Shown in pieces: positions 1-7,611 of a stretch of 42,628 nucleotides of DNA (position 1 is the stretch's first letter; every line of letters starts with the position of its first letter). Where the stretch lies: positions 1 through 42,628 of the forward strand of contig CANQWO010000015.1 in NCBI GenBank assembly GCA_947627565.1, in the 5' to 3' direction. The notes under the pieces are model-generated. The model was given only the letters and a program-made list of their open reading frames with translations, ran no database searches and was not told the DNA's origin. The translations under genes were made by a program, and so were the position numbers. This DNA is from an uncultured Clostridia bacterium (GTDB taxonomy: Bacteria > Bacillota > Clostridia > Christensenellales > Borkfalkiaceae).

Positions 1-3000
1 TTGGCTGAAAAAGAGACCCATTATCTCGTTTTGGGTACGAACCAAGAGGGGCTCATCTACTACACGTTGCCCGTGAACTACGAACTCACGCCTTCGTTCG
101 AAAAGAACAACAGCGTTATCAACGTCGTAGAAGCAAACGGCATTTTGCACATCAAGCCGATCGACGGCGGTTTCGCGACGGTGAAGTTCACAACCGACAA
201 GACCTACACCATCGAAGTCTATGTCGATCGCACGGTGGATGCAAGCGACATCAAGATCAAATTTAACAACGGGGAAGATGTCAAGGGCACGACGGCAACC
301 TCCGTCACGTTCACCGTTTCGGCGACGGGGGCAGGCGCCGGCGCGCTGAAAGGCAAGAAGGTCTATTTGATGGTTGACGGTAAGAAAGAGTACGGCACCG
401 CGAATGACGAGGGCACGACGTTCACCCTCAGTTTCCCGAAGGCGAACAGCACCCTTACCATCAAGTACAATTTGGAGTACGACGGCGAGCTGTTGCAGTC
501 GTATGGCCTTTCGGGCGAACAACTGAGTTTGGAGATTCCGTCAACCACGGTTGGGCGCAATGCCGAGACCATCACCGTCGCTTTCGGCGGCGCGCAGGAA
601 ATCGAGCATCTCGTCACGAGCGAGCAGGATGTCACTTTCTTGCTGGAGAAACCGGCAGACAGCGCGTCGATCACCACCGGTGCGATTGCCATCGTCACCA
701 TTGGGCCCGACAACCACACCGACAACGGGATGAAGTATACCTTCGAAAAGGACGCTGCTCCGAACACTATCACCGAAGCAGGCAAGCTCACGTTTAATAG
801 CAAAGAGCCCGTCACGGTCACGGTCAACATTTCCGTCATGCGCGGCGAAGTGGTCACGCTCACAAAGTCGATCACCGTCACCTACATTCCCAAGGCGAAC
901 GCGAGCGAAGACAAGAATCAAAGCGTCGAGCTTGGCACGCAGATGGAAGGCGACAAGCTGAAGGAAAACTTCGATGTCGTCCTTACTACGGAAAAGGGGA
1001 GCACGTCTTCGCCCGAAGATCCCAACGAGATCCCCGATACTCCGCTCTATGTCAATGCTTCCATGGGTTCCACCATCACGACGGAAGTGACAAAGGGCGG
1101 TGAAGAGGGCAACAAAGTCGTCGAACTTGTTTCCGTGAAGGATGCCGATGGGCAGCCGATTCCCGGCGCTTACACGATCCATGCGGTGAAGGGCGGATTT
1201 GCGACGATCACGATCACGGTGTCGGGAGCGGCGCCCGTCTCGCTCGCCCGCCGTGCGCGCAGTGCCGTCCGCACCATCGCCGAAAACGAAACGACCTACA
1301 CCATCCAAGTCTATGTCGATAAGCCTGTTTCGAAAGATGACATCAAGGTTGAGTTCAAGAATGCAAATAATAAGGTCTTGACGCCTGCCGTAGCCGGCGA
1401 AACGGTTTTCCGCACGTTCTATGAGACAGTTACCTTCACGGTGACCGTCACAGGCCATGAGAACGACGGCGCCATGGAAGGCAAGAGATTGTATGTTAAG
1501 CTCGGCAGTTTGGATAGCGCTGAATTTGTGCCGAATACGGAGGGCGCTCTCACGCTCACGGGCACACTGGATGATGAAATAGCAGGGAACGAAGCGTGCA
1601 TCATCTACTTCGGCGTTAAATATGAAGCGGACGCTTTGAAGCTCCTCGGCAAAGGCGAGAGCGATGCCACTTCCGTCAAGTATTCTGTTCAGTCCACGCA
1701 CGGCAAACTTTATTCCAAGCCCGCAGGGGAGTGGTACTATGCTAATGAGGTTGGTACGCCACTTGCCGATAGCCCCAAGGTTCCGTTAAACCCGGCTGGG
1801 CCGACTACGTTACAGTTTAACAATATTGGCAAGAACTTACTGATCGTGCTTTCGTTTGATATAACCAAACTTGATCCTGCAGATACGATTCCTAAGGCCA
1901 CTTTGCCGGATTTTTCGACCAAAACTGTTAAATGGGGGGGAGGCGGCGCTATATCGATTCCATTTGTAAATGGAGGTTATCTAGCCTCGAAAAGCCCTGC
2001 TACAATTAGATTACAAGCTAATGATGTTTTCAGCAACGCACAGGGTTGGATCGATTTCTTGGGAGTGAGGTTTGACTTCCTCGTCTCCGCGCCAATAAGA
2101 ACGGAAACCATGTCGGTAAAAGCGGGGCCCAAGTTGGAGGAACTCAATGACGGGATAACCTATAAGACCATCATCGACAAACTCAATTTCCAGATCGATA
2201 TTGGACGTAGCGATGGGGCGATTATCACGAATAAGAATATCGAATGGAGCTATACCGGCGCAGAAAATAGCTGGAACGTCGTTGAGAATCTATCAACGCA
2301 AACGACTGTTACCATAGACCTCAGCGCCTCTCCGAGCAATTCGCTGTTCTTCCGCTCGCAGGACGGCGGCGTGAGCAGGGTAATCCTGATCGACTATGTG
2401 CAGCCCTCACAGGCAGAATTGCGGTATACGCTATTCGTATCCGTTCCGGGCGAAGGCGGCGTAAACAAGAGAAAGGTCTTCGGCACGATCGAATCCAATC
2501 AGATCGGGACGGGGCAGGAGCTTGCCTTCACGGTTCCGGCCGATATGGTCGGCGGCGCGATCACCTTCCAGCTCGAGCTCTCTAAGGAGAGTGCTGAATA
2601 TCTCGACGGCTTCGGTACGTATGAGGTATTTAAGGATCGCACGAAAGAGAGCAAGGTTTTGGCTGCGAATGATCAGGAGCTGAGCAATTGGAGTGCTGAT
2701 TTTAACGAATGGGGTCAAATTATATTCAAGACGGAAAAATCCGACAACTTCAAGACGATGAAATGCGTGGTTGATTATGCTTCGCAGAGCGTCACTGTCT
2801 CGTTCTCGTATAACCAGCAGAACATCGAACTCATCGGCTTCGATAGCGGAAACAAGACCGACGTCTACAAGGGCTATCAGCAGGTGCGCGTCTTCGCCAA
2901 GCACAGCGACTACGGCACGAACAAGACGAGCCAAATCGTCGATTACTTCAAGGTTCCCTATAAGGCGCTGGACCGCGCCTCGGAAGGCACTGTGACCCAG

Positions 3001-4833
3001 TGGTCGCTCACGCCCTATAACGGGAGCGAGGAAGATACCACACTTGCCAAGACGACGCAGGATGGCTACAACGTCACCGTGACCAAGGGCGAAGAGACTA
3101 CGAAGTATAAGATCAAGAAAATCAGCGAAGATGGCACCGAATACGGCCTGTATACGGTAGACGAAAGCGGCAGTGCGACGGATACGCTCGCCCCTGAAAC
3201 CGTCATGTGGGTCGATGCTTACAGCGAGCCCGGCTATGCCCGGATCCACTTCGGCGACTTCGTCGGCCTTTCCGAATCCGACGTGCAGAACGATCTCTTC
3301 GGCGACTTCGACGAAACGAGAACGTGGACAAAGCCGGAGAACGTGGTCAATAGCGCCGGCAAGTCGGTCACAGCTTCCGCAGGCGCATTCAAGTTCCTCC
3401 GCTTCGCGGCAAGCACGGATGGGAGCGGCCCTCACTTCAACTTGAACGTGTTGCAAGATCCGGCGAACGTTCAGCTCGTCAACGTCTTCAATGCCACGGG
3501 CTATTATGCGTCGAGAAACGTCGTCCTGCATGCCAATCTCTATGGCCCCGATGAATTGGAGAAAGGCGCTCTCGCCGAAATCGCGGAGGAGAACGACCAA
3601 GTCCTGAATAGGGCCGTAAGCATTCAGAACGATAGCGCCGTAACCAAAGATTGGCTCTTCGGCAACGGCTATCAGGTCAACCTGAAGATCTTGCGCGATA
3701 CGATCCAGGATGACCAGTTGCAGGATAGGAAAGCGAATACAAGCGTTCCGACGAACTTCGGCACGCTCTACAATGTGGTATTGAAAGGCAACAATCCGCA
3801 CAACGACATCACGCCGCTCAAAGACAGATTGTTCTTTATCATCAATGGCGCCTATTATTCGGATATTCAATATTACACGAAGATGAATGTCGCATCGGGC
3901 GGGATCATCAAGAACACCGCGTTGCGGTATGTGGCGAGTGCGGCTGTGCAGCTCTGGAACGCGGAGGGGACACCTCCTCCAACGGTATATCTCGAAAATG
4001 TCGTCATCGCCGAGTGCCTGAAGGGGTTGACGCTGGAAAACGCAGGCCTTACAAATGCAGATGCAGATCAGAAGTTTTACTTCAAGGGCTTCTTCGACGT
4101 CCTGAACTATTATAGTCTCACGGGGCTTGGGAAAGCCATGGCCAACTTGGAGGGCGCAGGCACTTCCGCGGCAGCTATGCTGAACGATGATCTTGTACCG
4201 CAACAGTACGCAGAGTGGTTCGGGAAATCGACCGATTATGCCGGTTATGCAATAAAAGATGATAAATATCTCAACATTGCGGTCTATAGTAGTCGTATAG
4301 GAGCCGATGTTGGGTCAAGCCCGCTTAACTATTGGGACGGAAGCGGGTTCGAAATCACAGATCCGGAAGAGGCGAACTATAAGTTAGGGATTGCTCTTGC
4401 CGCAGGCGAACGCGGCGCTTGCGTTACCGGATGGACTTACAAGACCGGAATCGACGTGGACGGCGGCTATAAGATTGAGAAGACCGGTATCTATGACCGC
4501 GACATGAGCAAGCTCTTTGCCGCGGGGGATGAGATCCGTCTGCTCTGCCAGTATCTTGATAGCGACAATGCAAGCGGCGAGCCGATTAAGAACACCGACC
4601 ACATCCTGTGGCACTTGCAGAAGTGCTATCGGAAACCGATCGAAGGCAGAGAAGACAACCACATGGAGGCTTTGAAACAGTCGCTCAAGAACGCGGAGAA
4701 GCACGGCTGGGACGGCGTTTGGCCCGACGGCATGACGCTCGATAAAGCCCTCAGCGAAGCCCAAAAGAACGCCGCGGCGCTCACCGCGATGGTCTCCGAA
4801 ACCGTTCTCCCCTCCAAGCGCGACTTCGCCTGA
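1..4833 (+). CDS. Giant surface/secreted beta-sandwich repeat protein (5' end cut by the window)
   Basis: The frame is open from base 1 to the TGA at 4831-4833, so at least 1,610 residues are present. No ribosome site or signal peptide is visible, so the true start lies upstream. Residues about 10-200 and 345-580 are homologous copies of one module: both have a GGFAT segment, then TYTI.VYVD, a D-I-K-(I/V)-x-F strand, a TVTFTV strand and an (A/E)-x-KG-K-x-(V/L)-Y strand. This is an Ig/Big-like or filamin-like beta-sandwich layout. The C-terminal third (about 1150-1400) has short strands separated by turns, such as VFNATGYYASRNVVLHANL and TVYLENVVIAECLKGLTLEN, which suggests a right-handed parallel beta-helix. 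No catalytic motif, LPXTG or SLH anchor is seen. Likely an extracellular adhesin or wall-associated structural protein; family not recognised. Confidence 0.7.
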   Translation: MAEKETHYLVLGTNQEGLIYYTLPVNYELTPSFEKNNSVINVVEANGILHIKPIDGGFATVKFTTDKTYTIEVYVDRTVDASDIKIKFNNGEDVKGTTATSVTFTVSATGAGAGALKGKKVYLMVDGKKEYGTANDEGTTFTLSFPKANSTLTIKYNLEYDGELLQSYGLSGEQLSLEIPSTTVGRNAETITVAFGGAQEIEHLVTSEQDVTFLLEKPADSASITTGAIAIVTIGPDNHTDNGMKYTFEKDAAPNTITEAGKLTFNSKEPVTVTVNISVMRGEVVTLTKSITVTYIPKANASEDKNQSVELGTQMEGDKLKENFDVVLTTEKGSTSSPEDPNEIPDTPLYVNASMGSTITTEVTKGGEEGNKVVELVSVKDADGQPIPGAYTIHAVKGGFATITITVSGAAPVSLARRARSAVRTIAENETTYTIQVYVDKPVSKDDIKVEFKNANNKVLTPAVAGETVFRTFYETVTFTVTVTGHENDGAMEGKRLYVKLGSLDSAEFVPNTEGALTLTGTLDDEIAGNEACIIYFGVKYEADALKLLGKGESDATSVKYSVQSTHGKLYSKPAGEWYYANEVGTPLADSPKVPLNPAGPTTLQFNNIGKNLLIVLSFDITKLDPADTIPKATLPDFSTKTVKWGGGGAISIPFVNGGYLASKSPATIRLQANDVFSNAQGWIDFLGVRFDFLVSAPIRTETMSVKAGPKLEELNDGITYKTIIDKLNFQIDIGRSDGAIITNKNIEWSYTGAENSWNVVENLSTQTTVTIDLSASPSNSLFFRSQDGGVSRVILIDYVQPSQAELRYTLFVSVPGEGGVNKRKVFGTIESNQIGTGQELAFTVPADMVGGAITFQLELSKESAEYLDGFGTYEVFKDRTKESKVLAANDQELSNWSADFNEWGQIIFKTEKSDNFKTMKCVVDYASQSVTVSFSYNQQNIELIGFDSGNKTDVYKGYQQVRVFAKHSDYGTNKTSQIVDYFKVPYKALDRASEGTVTQWSLTPYNGSEEDTTLAKTTQDGYNVTVTKGEETTKYKIKKISEDGTEYGLYTVDESGSATDTLAPETVMWVDAYSEPGYARIHFGDFVGLSESDVQNDLFGDFDETRTWTKPENVVNSAGKSVTASAGAFKFLRFAASTDGSGPHFNLNVLQDPANVQLVNVFNATGYYASRNVVLHANLYGPDELEKGALAEIAEENDQVLNRAVSIQNDSAVTKDWLFGNGYQVNLKILRDTIQDDQLQDRKANTSVPTNFGTLYNVVLKGNNPHNDITPLKDRLFFIINGAYYSDIQYYTKMNVASGGIIKNTALRYVASAAVQLWNAEGTPPPTVYLENVVIAECLKGLTLENAGLTNADADQKFYFKGFFDVLNYYSLTGLGKAMANLEGAGTSAAAMLNDDLVPQQYAEWFGKSTDYAGYAIKDDKYLNIAVYSSRIGADVGSSPLNYWDGSGFEITDPEEANYKLGIALAAGERGACVTGWTYKTGIDVDGGYKIEKTGIYDRDMSKLFAAGDEIRLLCQYLDSDNASGEPIKNTDHILWHLQKCYRKPIEGREDNHMEALKQSLKNAEKHGWDGVWPDGMTLDKALSEAQKNAAALTAMVSETVLPSKRDFA

Positions 4834-4844
4834 TCTTTTCGCCC

Positions 4845-4872
4845 GCCGCCGTCCCCCTTTCGGGGCGGCGGC
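4845..4872 (+). terminator. GC-rich hairpin after the surface protein gene
   Basis: GCCGCCG (4845-4851) pairs perfectly with CGGCGGC (4866-4872), and CCCC pairs with GGGG inside it. It lies 12 nt after the stop codon. No T-tract follows on either strand, so it is a poor intrinsic terminator and may only protect the 3' end. Confidence 0.35.
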
Positions 4873-4914
4873 GTGGGTGGGGGACGTAAACGGTCACCGT
4901 AAAAAAACAACAAG

Positions 4915-5814
4915 ATGAAAGTTCAAGTCGGAAACGGTTATTATTTCATGTATATCGGGCTCGCAGTGCTCCTGCTCGTCCTGCTCGTGCTCAGCTTGCG
5001 AAAATGCAGCCAAAAAACGGCGCACACCGTCTTGCTCGTGCTGCTCTTCGTCAACCTCGCCCTGCACTTCCTCAAGCAGGCCTTCCCGCCCTATATCAAC
5101 GACTTCCCCAACTCCCTCATCCGCTCGGGACTGCAAAATATCTGCGCCGTTTCGACGGTCCTCTTCCCGTTCATCTACCTCTTCAGGAAGCAGAACGTGC
5201 TGCATGACTTTGCGTATTTCATCGGCATGTGCGGCGGGATCGGGGCGCTCGCCTATCCCACTGAAGCGCTGGGAATGCCGGTCTTCGCGTTCGACACCAT
5301 CCGCTTCTATATCTGCCACAGCCTCTTGGTGATGGTGCCCGTTGCGGCCGCCATTCTCGGCGTGTACCGCCCGCGCCTCAGAGTATTTTGGACCGTCCCG
5401 CTCATCTTTATGGCGTGGGAGACGATCATCGCGCTCTATGAGGCCTTCATCGTGGGGACGGGGCTCGTCCCCAACGCCAAGCTGGTCGATCTGCTCAATC
5501 CGGGCTTCCGCAACAGCAGTTTTGAGTTCGGCGTGCGCCCGGACTTCGCCTGGGCCGCGAAGATTTTCCATCCCTTCGTGCCGACGTTCCTGCGCACGGA
5601 CTATTGGAACATCAACGGCGGGAAACCGTTTTACTTTCCCGTGCTGTGGCTCATCGGCCCCGCGATCGTCTATACGACGCCCGTCTATGTGCTCTTCTCA
5701 TCGCCGTTCTGGATCTATGAGCTCGTCAAGCGGCGCGGTAAGCGCGGAAAAACCGCCGATCATCAAAGCGGGGAAGAGCGCGGAAAGAGCGCCCAAAAGG
5801 ACGAAAATCCTTGA
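4915..5814 (+). CDS. YwaF/TMEM164-like integral membrane protein
   Basis: This 299-residue protein has about seven hydrophobic segments: 14-30, 38-52, around 80-95, 99-115, 130-148, 155-170 and 240-265. It has a charged, Lys/Arg/Glu-rich cytosolic tail (about 272-299). The order of segments and the central N-S-L-I-R-S-G-L-Q-N-I-C-A stretch followed by an F-P-F-I-Y segment resemble the YwaF/TIGR02206 family, whose biochemical role is unknown to me. The ATG at 4915 follows CAACAAG, with no good ribosome site. The gene stands alone between the surface-protein gene and a small promoter unit. Its last codons overlap the -35 box at 5811. The family call rests on pattern resemblance and is moderate. 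Confidence 0.6.
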   Translation: MKVQVGNGYYFMYIGLAVLLLVLLVLSLRKCSQKTAHTVLLVLLFVNLALHFLKQAFPPYINDFPNSLIRSGLQNICAVSTVLFPFIYLFRKQNVLHDFAYFIGMCGGIGALAYPTEALGMPVFAFDTIRFYICHSLLVMVPVAAAILGVYRPRLRVFWTVPLIFMAWETIIALYEAFIVGTGLVPNAKLVDLLNPGFRNSSFEFGVRPDFAWAAKIFHPFVPTFLRTDYWNINGGKPFYFPVLWLIGPAIVYTTPVYVLFSSPFWIYELVKRRGKRGKTADHQSGEERGKSAQKDENP

Positions 5815-5840
5815 CAAAGGTGCGGAAAAGAATGTATAAT
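5811..5840 (+). promoter_or_regulatory. Consensus sigma-A promoter for a small transcript
   Basis: TTGACA (5811-5816), an 18-nt spacer, and TATAAT (5835-5840) match the consensus 12 of 12. The -35 box overlaps the TGA of the preceding gene. The next plus-strand gene starts 800 nt away, beyond a hairpin terminator and a minus-strand gene. So this promoter appears to serve only the short transcript at about 5847-5952. Confidence 0.8.
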
Positions 5841-5846
5841 GCCGAA

Positions 5847-5952
5847 GACGGCACGGTTACGATCGTGGAAGTTCCCGAGGAACCCGCCGCCTGACGGCAT
5901 CGAGCGAAACGCTGAAGTCCCCCGAAGGCAAACGCTTTCGGGGGACTCTTTG
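5847..5952 (+). ncRNA. Candidate small RNA of about 105 nt built from four hairpins
   Basis: Starting about 7 nt after the -10 box, the transcript can form consecutive hairpins. These are GUUCC/GGAAC (5871-5883), GCCG/CGGC (5886-5898) and AGCG/CGCU (5903-5913). The last is a perfect 11-bp terminator stem, AGUCCCCCGAA (5916-5926) with UUCGGGGGACU (5937-5947), followed by CUUUG. A 20-codon frame exists (ATG at 5832), but its start lies upstream of the predicted transcription start. I do not recognise a known RNA family (not SRP, tmRNA, 6S or a riboswitch known to me). Confidence 0.5.
5916..5951 (+). terminator. Intrinsic terminator of the small transcript
   Basis: A perfect 11-bp stem (5916-5926 with 5937-5947) has a 10-nt loop and is followed by CTTTG. 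The stem is strong but the T-tract is short. Confidence 0.6.
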
Positions 5953-6027
5953 CTCCATCTCGGGCGGCCGCGGCAGGGCCCGCCATGTATGCGGCCGCGA
6001 TAACTTCAAGATTTCCATGAAACGGCC

Positions 6028-6110
6028 GCTTTTAAGTGACGGCTTTTAAGTGCGAATGACAGCTTTTAAGTGGGACGACCGCTTTCAAGTATGGACAACC
6101 GCTTTCAAGT
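6028..6110. repeat. Five short imperfect repeats of GCTTTYAAGT
   Basis: GCTTTTAAGTG occurs at 6028, 6042 and 6062, and GCTTTCAAGT at 6081 and 6101. Spacing is 14, 20, 19 and 20 bp. The last copy contains the stop codon of the minus-strand phosphopantetheinyl transferase gene. Together with the small RNA unit this is all I see in 5953-6104. Confidence 0.75.
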
Positions 6111-6605
6111 GCGGGGCGGGATTTCGCAGACGGCGATCTCTTCGGGAAATTGCGTGCAGACGCACACAAGATAGTCTCCGATCACGCGGTGCCAAAGCGT
6201 CGCCTCGACCGGGGTTCCGTGTTCATAGAGCGTACCGCGTTCGTAGCGGAGCGCGGGGAGCATGGCGGAGAGCGTCCCGCCGCGAAACTTGACGTAGGCC
6301 TCCTTGGCCGTCCACAGTTCCGCAAAATTCTCGCCGCGCTCGGCCGGAAGCAGTCGCCTTTGAACGGCCTCGGCCCGCCGCGGGGACATGCGTTCGGCAT
6401 CCACGCCGACTTCCTGCCGCCCGACGGCCATGGCGATGAACGCGCCGGTGTGCGTCAAATTGAATTTGGGGGACATGGGGTCGGGAAAGTGCGGCTTGCC
6501 GCCGTCCCGGAGCCAATCCCGCTCGCCCAACGCGCACCGCTCGCGGGTAAATGCCGCCCGTATGAGTTCCGCGCGCGGGAGGGCCGTCGTATAATAGAGG
6601 TTCAT
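6105..6605 (-). CDS. 4'-phosphopantetheinyl transferase, Sfp/HetI family
   Basis: This enzyme moves the 4'-phosphopantetheine arm of CoA onto a conserved serine of an acyl- or peptidyl-carrier protein. The 166-residue protein shows the family signatures in order. They are K-P-H-F (about 37-40), F-N-L-T-H-T (about 48-53), the metal-binding V-G-V-D-A-E (about 66-71) and F-A-E-L-W-T-A-K-E-A-Y-V-K (about 94-106), the usual W-x-x-K-E-x-x-x-K motif. It is shorter than Sfp (about 220), lacking part of the N-terminal half. The ATG at 6603-6605 lies 7 nt from a -10 box with no ribosome site, so the mRNA is probably leaderless. No carrier-protein or synthase gene is nearby, so its target cannot be read here. 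Confidence 0.85.
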   Translation of the reverse strand: MNLYYTTALPRAELIRAAFTRERCALGERDWLRDGGKPHFPDPMSPKFNLTHTGAFIAMAVGRQEVGVDAERMSPRRAEAVQRRLLPAERGENFAELWTAKEAYVKFRGGTLSAMLPALRYERGTLYEHGTPVEATLWHRVIGDYLVCVCTQFPEEIAVCEIPPRT

Positions 6606-6611
6606 AAATTC

Positions 6612-6640
6612 AGTATACCACGTTCGGAGGAGAAAGTAAA
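6612..6640 (-). promoter_or_regulatory. Sigma-A promoter of the phosphopantetheinyl transferase gene
   Basis: On the minus strand, TTTACT (6640-6635), a 17-nt spacer, and TATACT (6617-6612). The first base of the start codon is 7 nt after the -10 box, which predicts a leaderless mRNA. The promoter overlaps the ribosome site of the divergent gene at 6640. Confidence 0.6.
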
Positions 6641-7083
6641 TGACAAGAGCGCAAATCGCACGGGAGAATTTTCTTTCCGGTTACAACTGCGCGCAGGCCG
6701 TCCTGCTGGCCTTCGCCGATCTCGTGAAAGTCGACCGCGAAACGTTGGAAAACATTGCCCGCCCGTTCGGAGGCGGATTCGCCCGCCTGCGCGAGGTCTG
6801 CGGGACGGTCTCCGGCGCCGCGATGACGATGGGGCTGTTGTTCTCCGAAAAGAGCAAGAGCGAGCTCTACGCCCTGGTGCAGGCGCACGCGAACGCATTC
6901 AAGGAACAAAACGGCAGCTATCTCTGCCGCGAACTCCTCGACGGCGCGGGCGTGCGGGCCGAGACGGCGCCCACGGCCGAAGCGCGCACGGCTGCCTATT
7001 ATCACAAGCGCCCCTGCGCCGAGCTCTGCGCCTGTTCGGCCGCCATTCTCGAGGAACTCTGCGCCCAATACGGAAAAATTTGA
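6640..7083 (+). CDS. C_GCAxxG_C_C family protein (putative redox protein)
   Basis: The 147-residue protein carries the family signature. N-C-A-Q-A-V lies at about residues 17-22, F-G-G-G-F at about 45-49, and C-G-T-V-S-G-A at about 57-63. Three cysteines follow near the C-terminus (in R-P-C-A-E-L-C-A-C-S). The family (TIGR01909/PF09719) is cytosolic and often sits near redox or metal proteins. A role as redox-active or metal-binding protein is proposed for the family and not shown here. A strong GGAGGAG ribosome site (6627-6633) precedes the ATG at 6640. The gene diverges from the phosphopantetheinyl transferase gene, and a TATAAT at 6590-6595 could be its -10 box. Confidence 0.85.
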   Translation: MTRAQIARENFLSGYNCAQAVLLAFADLVKVDRETLENIARPFGGGFARLREVCGTVSGAAMTMGLLFSEKSKSELYALVQAHANAFKEQNGSYLCRELLDGAGVRAETAPTAEARTAAYYHKRPCAELCACSAAILEELCAQYGKI

Positions 7084-7146
7084 CGGTTTTTCAGCGGTTT
7101 TGCGCGCCCGACGCGTGGAAATCGAAAAATTGCAAAGACTGTCTGT

Positions 7147-7551
7147 ATGTGGAAAATTTTATTGTCGGTGGGGGTCCTGCTCTCCCTGTGCTCGCTGGCG
7201 GGCTGTGAGGCGGAGGACCTCGGCTCCCTCGAGGCGCTGTCGAGACCGTATGCGGGCGTCTATCACTGCGAACGGCTGCTCCTTGCGGGCGTCGATGTCA
7301 CCGAAGATTACCGCCTCTCTCTGGAACTCGCCTATGGCGGCGAGATGACGGTCTCATACAAAACAAAATACGGACAGCAGGACGAATGGAGCGGACGCTA
7401 TGAAGTGGATGAGACGCGCGAGGAGATAACCATGTCCGTGGGTGAGGGGTCACGGACGATGTCTCGGACCTATCGCATGGAGGACGGCGCCATCGTCGTC
7501 GAGGAAAATTTTCTCGGCCGCAGTCTGTATGCGGAATTTCGTCCCGAATAA
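7147..7551 (+). CDS. Small lipoprotein with a beta-barrel-like body
   Basis: The 134-residue product begins with a lipoprotein signal: hydrophobic residues 4-17 and a lipobox L-A-G-C with Cys20. The mature part alternates short strands (Y-A-G-V-Y-H-C, Y-R-L-S-L-E-L, E-M-T-V-S-Y, W-S-G-R-Y-E-V, E-I-T-M-S-V, A-I-V-V-E-E-N). This pattern suggests a small lipocalin-like or META/DUF-type barrel anchored outside the membrane. No function is recognised. The ATG at 7147 has only a weak ribosome site. It is 63 nt after the C_GCAxxG_C_C gene and may be co-transcribed with it. Confidence 0.65.
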   Translation: MWKILLSVGVLLSLCSLAGCEAEDLGSLEALSRPYAGVYHCERLLLAGVDVTEDYRLSLELAYGGEMTVSYKTKYGQQDEWSGRYEVDETREEITMSVGEGSRTMSRTYRMEDGAIVVEENFLGRSLYAEFRPE

Positions 7552-7576
7552 TTTTCGGAAAATCGTAAACAAAAGT

Positions 7577-7605
7577 TTGCATCTTTTCGGACAGTGTGCT
7601 ATAAT
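7577..7605 (+). promoter_or_regulatory. Sigma-A promoter of the helicase gene
   Basis: TTGCAT (7577-7582), a 17-nt spacer and TATAAT (7600-7605). The ATG at 7612 is 7 nt after the -10 box and no ribosome site is present, so the message should be leaderless. Confidence 0.7.
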
Positions 7606-7611
7606 AGGCGC

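Noticed and set aside
5832..5894. A 20-codon frame M-Y-N-A-E-D-G inside the small RNA unit
   Set aside because: The ATG lies within the spacer upstream of the -10 box, so it is not on the predicted transcript.
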